From the NCBI GenBank assembly GCA_003152255.1, contig PLZT01000680.1, positions 1-14,303 of the forward strand: a stretch of 14,303 bases of DNA, in the 5' to 3' direction. The stretch is from Methylocystaceae bacterium. GTDB lineage: Bacteria > Pseudomonadota > Alphaproteobacteria > Rhizobiales > Beijerinckiaceae. The translations under genes were made by a program, and so were the position numbers. Of the stretch, positions 1-5,738 are shown in pieces (the first letter of the stretch is position 1; every line of letters begins with the position of its first letter). The notes under the pieces are model-generated. The model was not told where the DNA came from and made no database searches. It worked only from the letters and a program-made list of their open reading frames with translations.

Positions 1-676
1 AGAATCGCACATTTTCCGCGTCGAGCTTGGCAAAGGTGCCGCTGTGCATCGCGTGGAATAGGATTTCCTGGCCTCCCTTCGCCAGATACCGCTCGCGAAC
101 CTTGCCGCCTTTTGATCCGCCTTTCGCGGCGGTGAATCCATACCAGTACGGAAAATCGCCATCGGGCTTGCCGTGCTTTAAATTGATGACGGCGACATGG
201 TCCACCTGATCGCCGGTCATTTCCAACCAGCGTCCGACCGATAACGTCGACCCTATGTCCGGCGAGATGACGTGAAACACCGTCAGCCGATAGCCGTATT
301 TGTCAAAGGCCTTCAGCAACGCGGTCAATCCGTCGCCGTCATCGACGATTTTCGATAAATCGGTCAGCAGCCCCCCGGCGAGGTCATGCACATACAGCCT
401 GTCGTTCGACTCTATCGAGTCGAGCAAGATATTCCTTTCGCCCTCGGCGCGACCATTATAACATCTTACCCCCAGTGCCGGGTCTTGATCCCTTATGAGG
501 GCGCCCTTCTCATCTTTGAGACCCAAAATCCGGATTGTCGCCCCAATCGTCCCGTCGGCGTCGTAAGCCGAGACGCGATGGTTTTTTACGCGAAGCCAAT
601 CAATCAGCGTTCGCGTGAAAACCGACTTGCCGACGCCACCCTTCTCATTCGCCACAAGCGCAACACGACCCGTCAT
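1..676 (-). CDS. ParA/TraL-like deviant Walker-A ATPase (3' end outside window)
   Basis: This reading frame is open from an ATG at 676 to the window edge (about 225 codons, no stop), so the C-terminus is missing. It begins MTGRVALVANEKGGVGKS: the KGGVGKS stretch at residues 12-18 is the deviant P-loop of the ParA/MinD/TraL group. A DADG segment (about residues 39-42) and a VHDLAGG segment resemble the acidic motifs of the family. A GGAG ribosome binding site lies 6 nt before the ATG. It is the last visible gene of a leftward operon after a TraK-like gene. In RP4 the oriT-binding protein TraK is likewise followed by TraL, a P-loop protein, so the context points to a relaxosome or transfer accessory role rather than plasmid partitioning. 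A VirC1-like or true partition role remains possible. The ATPase class is confident; the transfer role is inferred. Confidence 0.8.
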   Translation of the reverse strand, partial: MTGRVALVANEKGGVGKSVFTRTLIDWLRVKNHRVSAYDADGTIGATIRILGLKDEKGALIRDQDPALGVRCYNGRAEGERNILLDSIESNDRLYVHDLAGGLLTDLSKIVDDGDGLTALLKAFDKYGYRLTVFHVISPDIGSTLSVGRWLEMTGDQVDHVAVINLKHGKPDGDFPYWYGFTAAKGGSKGGKVRERYLAKGGQEILFHAMHSGTFAKLDAENVRF

Positions 677-724
677 TTTGATCTCCATGCAACGATTTAT
701 GTGATCCAACCGGCCAGGGCGCAA

Positions 725-856
725 TCAGGCTTCGTCCTCGCCCATATATCTCATTGCGTCAGCCAGCTTCCCCGACGATTGCTCGGCGGCCTTTTCTATT
801 TGCCGACTGATTGGCTTAGGCGCCGGCTCCGCTAACCCTACTCGATCGCTCGGCAT
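725..856 (-). CDS. Small 43-aa ORF between traK-like and traL-like genes
   Basis: A 43-codon ORF begins with ATG at 856 and ends with TGA at 725-727. Its first codons overlap the last 19 nt of the upstream traK-like gene in another frame, and the ATPase gene starts 48 nt after its stop. It begins MPSDRVGLAEPAPKPISRQ and continues as a charged stretch likely to form one helix, ending GEDEA. A purine-rich AAGGTCGAG precedes the ATG, a plausible but not strong ribosome binding site. I recognise no family. The overlap geometry and the gap it fills favour a real coupled gene, but it could be a chance ORF. No function is assigned. Confidence 0.4.
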   Translation of the reverse strand: MPSDRVGLAEPAPKPISRQIEKAAEQSSGKLADAMRYMGEDEA

Positions 857-1284
857 GATCTCGACCTTCGATAGGGCCGCATTGGCGCCAGCACTATGAT
901 TGCCCTCGCTCCACCGCTCACTCCGCGCTCGGGTTCCAAAACCGATTTTGGTATGGGCTCGCTGGGCTTCGAGTAAGGCTTTGAGCTAGGTTTTGAACTA
1001 GGCTTTGAACCAGGCTTCGCGCTACGCGCCGCTCGCTTTCGCCGCGCCTCGCCGTAGTAATATTCCAATGTCTTCGCGGTGATCACTATTCCAACGCCAT
1101 TCAGGATTTCCGCGACGTCGGCATAGCGGTAGCCCTTGGATTTCAATTCGGCGATTGAATCGGCATTGGCCTCGACATAGGCCTTGACCGACCCTCGGTT
1201 TCCAACTCGGACAGGGGCTGCCTTCGCCCTCTGCTGAAACTCTCTCCATTTCTCGGTCGGATCGTCTTCCGCACTCGGCTTCAC
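838..1284 (-). CDS. TraK-like oriT-binding accessory protein (putative)
   Basis: 148 aa, starting at GTG (1284). No in-frame ATG exists back to the upstream stop at 1342, and a GGAG lies about 11 nt before the GTG. Residues 33-83 contain a compact helical unit (VKAYVEANADSIAELKSKG, then YRYADVAEILNG, then ITAKTLEYYYGEARRK). The pattern of a 'glycine-tyrosine, aromatic, I/L, ITxxTLxYY' repressor-like helix-turn-helix resembles TraK-type plasmid transfer proteins. The C-terminal third is a basic, low-complexity tail with (S)KPS repeats at residues 88-108, then an unstructured end. It is transcribed away from the mobC-relaxase pair, across the putative oriT, as traK is in RP4. I infer that it binds repeats in 1345-1560 and helps form the relaxosome. 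The DNA-binding fold is moderately supported; TraK homology rests on pattern and synteny. Confidence 0.65.
   Translation of the reverse strand: MKPSAEDDPTEKWREFQQRAKAAPVRVGNRGSVKAYVEANADSIAELKSKGYRYADVAEILNGVGIVITAKTLEYYYGEARRKRAARSAKPGSKPSSKPSSKPYSKPSEPIPKSVLEPERGVSGGARAIIVLAPMRPYRRSRSCRAIE
964..1023. repeat. 12-bp tandem repeat inside the traK-like gene
   Basis: Five consecutive 12-bp units are visible on the plus strand. The clearest are AGGCTTTGAGCT (976-987), AGGTTTTGAACT (988-999), AGGCTTTGAACC (1000-1011) and the degenerate AGGCTTCGCGCT (1012-1023), preceded by GGGCTTCGAGTA. On the coding (minus) strand each unit encodes four residues of the SKPS type. The in-frame period means copy number could vary without breaking the gene. 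Confidence 0.85.
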
Positions 1285-1427
1285 TGGCTTTTGAGCTCCG
1301 GCTGCATTCGGGTCGCCATCATACGCTAAATAGTTAATGGTTCAATAGACGCCTAACGACATCCGCTCGCTTCCCAATAAGGGCTGTCTAAGGGGGTGCA
1401 TTCGGGACACGCCAGGAAAACTGAGCG

Positions 1428-1457
1428 TATACCGTATAATGTCATAGGGAAACCCTA
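1428..1457. repeat. Two short inverted repeats in putative oriT
   Basis: TATAC-C-GTATA (1428-1438) is a palindrome around a single central base, and TAGGG-AAA-CCCTA (1445-1457) is a perfect 5-bp inverted repeat with a 3-nt loop. They lie next to each other on the relaxase side of both nic-like motifs, where MobC/TraJ-type proteins commonly bind. Confidence 0.6.
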
Positions 1458-1464
1458 ACAGCAT

Positions 1465-1495
1465 CCCGAGTGGCGGCCCGAGTGAAAACCCGAAC
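1465..1495. repeat. Iteron-like CCCGA repeats at 12-bp period
   Basis: CCCGAGTGGCGG (1465-1476), CCCGAGTGAAAA (1477-1488) and CCCGAACAG (from 1489) start at exact 12-bp intervals, slightly more than one helical turn. Two units share CCCGAGTG and the third only CCCGA. Plausible binding sites for the TraK-like or MobC-like protein. Confidence 0.6.
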
Positions 1496-1539
1496 AGATG
1501 AGCAAAAGTAGCAAAGGCACAGTGTAAGTAGTTTGGTGT

Positions 1540-1569
1540 TTGACAAGATACCGGTTTGTTGAGTATGTT
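1540..1569 (+). promoter_or_regulatory. Putative sigma70-type promoter of mobC-relaxase
   Basis: A perfect -35 hexamer TTGACA (1540-1545) is separated by 18 bp from TATGTT (1564-1569, 4 of 6 to consensus). Transcription would begin near 1576, upstream of the preferred mobC start and inside the longest possible reading frame, which argues against translation starting at 1556 or 1565. Confidence 0.5.
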
Positions 1570-1633
1570 TTGCACGAGGCGCTATTGGATGCGCCGACCT
1601 GTCCCCTTTTGCTCTAAAGCCGAAGGACGCGCA

Positions 1634-2053
1634 TTGGCGCAGACACGCTCTCCCTCCCGCGCCAAGCGGCGCGTTCAGGCGGATTTCAGTTCGGACGATT
1701 TCGCGCGGATCGAGGCGGCCTGTGCGATGTTCGGCGTCGGCAAGTCCGACCTCATTCGGCGGCTTGTTCGCGCGTCGCTGGACGTCGGGCCGGCTCTTTC
1801 CGCCGATAATGCGAAGGCCCTGGGCACCATCGCGAAGGAGCTTCGGGCGATCGGTCGCAACATTGCGCAGATCGTCAAAGGAATAAATCTTGGCTACGCG
1901 CCACAACTGGCCAACGACGAGGAGCTGTTTCGCGCCACCCATGCTTGGCTCGACCAGATCGACTCGACGATCCACGACATGACCATTGCTTACGGCTCCC
2001 GCTTACGGCGTCGGGCCGGCTTGAAGCCTCTCCCCAAAGAGGAGATGGTTTGA
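1634..2053 (+). CDS. mobC: MobC-like relaxosome accessory protein
   Basis: 139 aa from TTG at 1634, chosen because GAAGGA (1622-1627) lies 6 nt upstream and the protein then begins MAQTRSPSRAKRRVQADFSS. The frame is open further upstream, with ATG at 1589 as the main alternative; starts at 1556-1565 fall within the probable promoter. The N-terminal part (strand VQADFSSDDFARIEAA, then a helix with KSDLIRRLV) looks like a ribbon-helix-helix DNA-binding unit. The later ELRAIGRNIAQIVKGIN segment matches the 'LRxIGxNxNQIxxxxN' signature of the MobC family (Pfam MobC). MobC proteins bind near nic, help melt oriT and recruit the relaxase. The stop overlaps the relaxase start by one base (TGATG), indicating translational coupling. 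Confidence 0.85.
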   Translation: MAQTRSPSRAKRRVQADFSSDDFARIEAACAMFGVGKSDLIRRLVRASLDVGPALSADNAKALGTIAKELRAIGRNIAQIVKGINLGYAPQLANDEELFRATHAWLDQIDSTIHDMTIAYGSRLRRRAGLKPLPKEEMV

Positions 2054-4401
2054 TGGACGCGAATGTGCGGGCCTTCCTCGTCGCCGAAATATCAAAACGA
2101 GCCAGACAGTCCGAGGCTGGGAGGAGTCGAGCGAAGGACCGCGACGAGGGTTTGTTGGAATGGGCCGCGCGGAGCGGAGGGCGGCGAGACGTTTCCCCGC
2201 CCATCTCTGAGGAGCATTCCAGAGTCTCGCCCGCCGCGCCCCTCCCCCGCTCTCAGAGCGTCGACCGCATATTGCGAGGGACGACGATCGCCGGACGCGA
2301 GGACGAGGAAAAGCGGCGAACCTTGCCGCAAGTCTCGGGGAAAGGTCAAAAGACCCCGCCCCGCGAGCAGTCCAAAAGTGGTCGGCCGAGTATTGGGCGC
2401 GGGGCGTCTTTGACTTCGCGCGCGGGCGCATTGGCGCAAGGCTACCAGCCCGCCGTCGTCAAGGTCGTCTCTTATGCTCATGGCGCCGCCCGCGCGTCGG
2501 CGACGGCGAACTACGTCGATCGCGACGACGCCGTTCTCGAAACCCATGAAGGGGTTGAGTTGAAAGGCGGTGAGGCGATCAACGCCGAAATCGCGGCATG
2601 GGCGAACGACTTCGAGCAGCGCGCCGAGAGCCAGGATGTGAGCGCCGTGCGCCTTCACGTTGCCGGCCTAAAGGACAGGGACGCCGACCGCGCCACCCTC
2701 AAGCAGGCGGTCGAAGCCGCGTTCAAGGGCCATTCCTACGCTTATCGGATGGAGACATTGCGGAACGGCGCGATCGAAGCCCACGCCGTTGTCGCCTTCG
2801 CCGGGACTCCCGAGCAGCCCGCAACCGAGGGCGAAAAACCCAAAACAGAGCGATTCAGCGTCACCGAGTGGCAGATCGGCGCCGGCGACGAGGGTTTCCG
2901 TGAAAGAGTGTTCGCGCCGAAATCCGAAGCACGGATGAAGGCGCGGATCGAGGAAGCGACCGGCCTTGGACAACATCGGCTCAGCATCGAGCCGGGCGCG
3001 CCGGGTCACGGACAATCGAGCGTCGTCCACCGCCTCACCCAGCTCACCGAGCGGTCGCCGGCGATCTCGAGCACAGGTGACGAACTCAAAGACGCCAGCG
3101 CGATCCAAGCCGAGGCGCGCGCATGGCGTCGCGATCTGCGATCCTACTCGCCGCGCGACACGATGCACATGATTGTGTCCGCGAAGGCTGGGACGGACAT
3201 CGAGGCTTTCACAAAATCGGTTCGCAGCTTCCTTCACGAGCAGTTCGCGGATCACAAATTCATGTTCGGCGTTCACACCGATAAGGCCGAGGACGGGCAT
3301 ATTCACGCCCATGCGATTGTCACCGTTCGCAACGCCGAGGGGCAGAAAATCCATCCTGGCCCAGAGGATTTTCGCGGGTGGCGCGAGACTTTCGCGGAAC
3401 ACGCTCAGGAAAACTCCCTCAAAATCGTCGCCACAAGCGCCGCGGATCGGGCCTCCTCACAAAGTTACGGCCCCAAGGACAAGGCGATTGTGGACGCCGC
3501 CGAGCGGCCGCGCGCCGGCCGAGAAGCCCGTGATCGAGCCTATTCGAGCGACCCGGCGAACCAGCCCCTGATCGACAATGCGCGCCGGAGGATCGAGACG
3601 GCGCGCGAAAATCCCATCCGATTTCCCACGACTGTTCGCCAACTCATAACCGGCGACACTGCGCTATCGGCATGGAGCGCGGTCGCGAAAGAACAGCCGC
3701 ACAACCAAATCGCCACGGCCGCCGTCAGTCGGCTTCTGACCTCGCAGATTGCCGGCGAAACTCTAGTCACACTATCCAAACTCGGTATATTGCCAGAGCA
3801 GAACAGGAGGCCTGACATGGCGCTTTCATCGGAAAAAATGAATGCTGATTTGAAAGTACTCAATGAGGCCGTCGACAACGTTACCGCCGTCCTTCCCGAA
3901 GGCTCACAACGCCAGTTCATGGAACGCGCCGGCGCTTACCTCGAAAAGATCGCCGAGCGCGTCGACTTGCAACGGGCGCTCGAAGTCAGAACTCCGCAGG
4001 CGCAGGCCGCACTTCAGCCAGTCGTGGCGGAAGCCCAAGGTATAGCCGCCGTCGAAACGCGGGAGGCGGCGGCCGCGCAGCGGGTGGCCGACCGCGCGGT
4101 CGTGTTGGAGCGCCGCGCCGAATCAAGCCCAAACGCGCCTGCCGGCTCGCCCAGCGAAATCGATACCAAACGCTCATTGGTGCGTCAGGCCGAACAACTT
4201 GCGGCGACCGACGCTCAAAAAGCCGCCGCCGCTCAGGAAGCGCAACGCGCCCTGGCGGCGAACGCGGCAGCGCCGCTCGCGGCCACTCTTACTGCCGATG
4301 CTCGACTTGAGGAACTGCGGATTAAACAGGCCGAGACGCTCAAAACGCTGATCAACGATCGCGCGAACGTGTCGGAAGCGGAGATCGAGGCCGAACAATA
4401 A
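2053..4401 (+). CDS. VirD2/MOBP-type relaxase with long helical C-terminus
   Basis: 782 aa from ATG 2053, with GAGGAG 8 nt upstream and a one-base overlap with mobC; the frame extends upstream inside mobC but this start is far better. Residues 1-130 are charged and low-complexity. A candidate motif I lies near residues 139-158 (SYAHG...TANYVDRD; nucleophile candidate Y154). The catalytic metal site is at residues 406-424: H408, D410, H416, H418 and H420 in the order HTD...GHIHAHAIV, preceded by MHMIVSAKAGTD (371-382) as in VirD2-like relaxases. Residues 199-249 look like a degenerate copy of this core (see findings). About 590-782 is Ala/Glu/Gln-rich and likely coiled-coil, ending EIEAEQ; relaxase C-termini often carry the T4SS translocation signal. 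It would nick oriT and pilot the T-strand to VirD4. The relaxase call is firm; the MOBP subgroup is less so. Confidence 0.92.
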   Translation: MDANVRAFLVAEISKRARQSEAGRSRAKDRDEGLLEWAARSGGRRDVSPPISEEHSRVSPAAPLPRSQSVDRILRGTTIAGREDEEKRRTLPQVSGKGQKTPPREQSKSGRPSIGRGASLTSRAGALAQGYQPAVVKVVSYAHGAARASATANYVDRDDAVLETHEGVELKGGEAINAEIAAWANDFEQRAESQDVSAVRLHVAGLKDRDADRATLKQAVEAAFKGHSYAYRMETLRNGAIEAHAVVAFAGTPEQPATEGEKPKTERFSVTEWQIGAGDEGFRERVFAPKSEARMKARIEEATGLGQHRLSIEPGAPGHGQSSVVHRLTQLTERSPAISSTGDELKDASAIQAEARAWRRDLRSYSPRDTMHMIVSAKAGTDIEAFTKSVRSFLHEQFADHKFMFGVHTDKAEDGHIHAHAIVTVRNAEGQKIHPGPEDFRGWRETFAEHAQENSLKIVATSAADRASSQSYGPKDKAIVDAAERPRAGREARDRAYSSDPANQPLIDNARRRIETARENPIRFPTTVRQLITGDTALSAWSAVAKEQPHNQIATAAVSRLLTSQIAGETLVTLSKLGILPEQNRRPDMALSSEKMNADLKVLNEAVDNVTAVLPEGSQRQFMERAGAYLEKIAERVDLQRALEVRTPQAQAALQPVVAEAQGIAAVETREAAAAQRVADRAVVLERRAESSPNAPAGSPSEIDTKRSLVRQAEQLAATDAQKAAAAQEAQRALAANAAAPLAATLTADARLEELRIKQAETLKTLINDRANVSEAEIEAEQ

Positions 4402-4494
4402 TTCGACCCCTCGCCTCACGCCTGCACCCATTCGGTCCTGATTCTTCGCGCTGTCGCTTCGAGTTTGTCCCGCGCTTCCTTGAGCGACGCCACG
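4334..4494. repeat. 161-bp flanking direct repeat, left copy
   Basis: Contains the last 68 bp of the intact relaxase gene, the 14-bp junction, and 79 bp equal to the 3' end of virD4 in reverse orientation. It matches 8553-8713 with no gaps and about 7 mismatches by hand count (about 96% identity). Similarity stops abruptly at both edges. Confidence 0.95.
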
Positions 4495-4655
4495 CAGAAT
4501 TTACCCTTTCGTTGGGCCTTCGTCCTCCCGTAAGCAGTAGCAAAGGCTATACGCGCGCTCAAGCGAGCCGGTGAGATGGACAAAGAGGCGAACTCATTCG
4601 CTTCGCCGGCCGATCTCCTGACAAGGGTCGGCGACATCGCCGCTGGAGCGCTCAC
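4416..4655 (-). pseudogene. Duplicated virD4 3' tail in a chimeric ORF
   Basis: The last 25 codons of this minus-strand frame (VASLKEARDKLEATARRI, then RTEWVQA) reproduce the C-terminus of the intact VirD4 (VAPLKEARDKLEATARRI, then KTEWVQA) with S/P and R/K changes. Upstream of 4494 there is no VirD4 similarity: the frame runs into unrelated cassette sequence and can formally start at GTG 4655, giving a 79-aa chimera with no recognisable fold. It is best read as a virD4 remnant created by duplication of the relaxase-virD4 junction, not as a working gene. Whether it is expressed is unknown. Confidence 0.75.
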
Positions 4656-4735
4656 GGCCGCCGCAACCTATGGGTAGTTGCCGCCCTTCCCGGTCGCCGT
4701 CGATATCCGGGACGACGCGCAAGGCTAACGTCACT

Positions 4736-4768
4736 CTGAGTCGAAGCTGGACATTCAGCCCGACTCAG
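4736..4768. terminator. Stem-loop over the 3' end of the hypothetical gene
   Basis: CTGAGTCG (4736-4743) pairs perfectly with CGACTCAG (4761-4768). Inside, GCTG (4746-4749) pairs with CAGC (4756-4759) around a 6-nt loop, giving a two-part stem of 8 and 4 bp. The stop codon of the minus-strand gene (4755-4757) lies within it. No U-tract follows on either strand, so it is not a canonical intrinsic terminator; it may stabilise the 3' end or terminate weakly. Confidence 0.35.
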
Positions 4769-5474
4769 AAGGCGACCGAGTTCCGGGACTGCTGTTTCTC
4801 TTCCACGCGGTTTCCGCAAAGCGGACGAGATCCATTTCGCCCCGTCCATAGATCTGAGCGATGCCATTTTCGTCACACAGGAGGCCAACGTCGCTTGCTT
4901 CGGCGCAAAGCATGATCTCTGGCGCCAACTCTTTTGGGAGGAAAAATGCGACGTAGGGATACCGTGCTTGGTGCTGGCCGCCGAACGCGCCAGCATTGCA
5001 GCTTGAAACAGGCGTCGCGCCATAAGCCGAGATTGCGATCGTCGCCGCGGCGACGCCAACATCGAGGCCCCAAAGCGCTGGTTCATCTTCAAATGACGTC
5101 GCTTGTAGGTTCTCAAAGGCCGAGACCTCCACCTCGAGGTCCTCGGCTGCCTTGAGGCGGTTAATCACAGCGATCTCGGCGTCAAGGGCGGCGCGGACCT
5201 CTTCCCAGGGGAAGCCACGCAGGTCGCGATAGGAGCGATTGCCAGCGAGCCAGCCGTCCTCTTCTGCTTGCTCAAGTTCCTCCATCGACGCGTCGGCTAG
5301 GTCGCCTATTTTCAGCTCGCGACGAATTTCTATGGGGAAGGAGCGAGGGACCCAATGCATCTGAGGTTCCATTGCAACGCGCTGCTCGCTGGAGGGTAAC
5401 ACGCTTCGCGCGTCGGCAGGGCTCGGATTCGTCGGCTTCGAGAAATGGAAAAGCCCGGGTTTCTGCCGGAACAT
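4755..5474 (-). CDS. Conserved-looking hypothetical protein, divergent from the R-M operon
   Basis: 239 aa from ATG 5474; a shorter start at ATG 5372 (MEPQMHWVPRS) is at least as likely because the first 34 residues are low-complexity and no ribosome binding site precedes 5474. The N-terminal half is acidic and helical (about residues 64-117). The C-terminal part (about 134-225) looks like one folded domain: LWGLDVGVAAATIAISAYG, then TPVSSCNAGAFGGQHQ, then PYVAFFLP, then DENGIAQIYGRGEMDLV. The SSCN stretch (157-160) may be a functional site. No signal peptide or membrane segment. I do not recognise the family. It lies inside the passenger cassette, back to back with the RHH-methyltransferase operon, with a palindrome in the shared upstream region. 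This makes it a candidate accessory component of the system. Confidence 0.6.
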   Translation of the reverse strand: MFRQKPGLFHFSKPTNPSPADARSVLPSSEQRVAMEPQMHWVPRSFPIEIRRELKIGDLADASMEELEQAEEDGWLAGNRSYRDLRGFPWEEVRAALDAEIAVINRLKAAEDLEVEVSAFENLQATSFEDEPALWGLDVGVAAATIAISAYGATPVSSCNAGAFGGQHQARYPYVAFFLPKELAPEIMLCAEASDVGLLCDENGIAQIYGRGEMDLVRFAETAWKRNSSPGTRSPSESG

Positions 5475-5492
5475 AAATAGAACATACTAGAC

Positions 5493-5738
5493 ATGGCGCC
5501 AAAAAGGCGCCAGCCTTGGCTCATGACTGATTCTCCCAAATCCCATGCGATTCGCGAACTGGATCGCATTAATCTTCGTCTATCGTCTGCGATGTTCGGC
5601 GCGATCGACAATGCGCGGAGCGTGCGCCCAGGCAATGTCTCTCGGAACACGTGGATTGCCGAAGCCATCGAAGAAAAACTCGCACGCGACGACGTTCAGA
5701 TCGACCGGCAAGACTCCGATCGGAAGCGGCATGCCTAA
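5493..5738 (+). CDS. Ribbon-helix-helix (Arc/CopG-type) regulator of the cassette
   Basis: 81 aa from ATG 5493, or 71 aa from ATG 5523 (MTDSPKSHAIRELDRINLRL); neither has a strong ribosome binding site. Residues about 24-63 show the RHH pattern: strand (DRINLRLSS), helix A (AMFGAIDNARSV), turn (RPGNVSRN) and helix B (TWIAEAIEEKLARD). Such proteins bind DNA as dimers of dimers and commonly autoregulate. A perfect palindrome TGGCGCC-N5-GGCGCCA (5494-5512) lies at the gene's own start. The stop (5736-5738) overlaps the methyltransferase start by 8 nt, so the pair is translationally coupled. By analogy with controller proteins of restriction-modification systems, I infer it times expression of methyltransferase and nucleases. 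It could also be an RHH antitoxin-like protein. Confidence 0.75.
   Translation: MAPKRRQPWLMTDSPKSHAIRELDRINLRLSSAMFGAIDNARSVRPGNVSRNTWIAEAIEEKLARDDVQIDRQDSDRKRHA
5494..5512. promoter_or_regulatory. Perfect palindrome, probable operator of the RHH protein
   Basis: TGGCGCC (5494-5500) and its reverse complement GGCGCCA (5506-5512) flank AAAAA. It lies between divergent genes. On the plus strand a CATACT -10-like hexamer (5483-5488) would put the transcription start inside the palindrome. On the minus strand TTGGCG, overlapping the palindrome, is 17 bp from TATTTA. Binding here could shut both promoters. The promoter assignments are weak; the palindrome is certain. Confidence 0.55.

Larger units (their letters stand above)
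1285..1633. other. oriT: Divergent intergenic region, candidate oriT
   Basis: 349 bp without a supported gene lie between the traK-like operon and mobC-relaxase. The region holds an unusual cluster of elements: two related TAAGGG units (1378-1383 region and 1389-1394); the sequence AAGGGGGTGCATT (1390-1402), reminiscent of RSF1010/Ti-type nic regions; TTTTCCTGG on the minus strand (1420-1412), a weak match to the P-type nic core ATCCTG; an 11-bp palindrome TATACCGTATA (1428-1438); TAGGGAAACCCTA (1445-1457); three CCCGA units at exact 12-bp spacing (1465, 1477, 1489); and AGCAAA direct repeats (1501, 1510). Position between divergent relaxosome genes is the classic place for oriT. The exact nic site cannot be decided from sequence alone. 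Confidence 0.5.

Noticed and set aside
386..835. 149-codon plus-strand ORF opposite the ParA/TraL-like gene.
   Set aside because: It is antisense to a well-supported P-loop ATPase with a clear ribosome binding site, and the translation has no domain-like pattern.
1556..1633. N-terminal extension of MobC from TTG 1556 or ATG 1565.
   Set aside because: The extension falls in the likely promoter -10 region, lacks a ribosome binding site, and is rich in residues unlike MobC N-termini. TTG 1634 with GAAGGA is better; ATG 1589 stays open as an alternative.
4576..4677. A 33-aa plus-strand ORF (MDKEANSFASPADLLTRVGD...) just inside the left end of the cassette.
   Set aside because: No ribosome binding site of normal spacing and no recognisable family. 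The frame upstream is open only to 4534, so it may be the remnant of a donor gene end. Not enough to call a gene.
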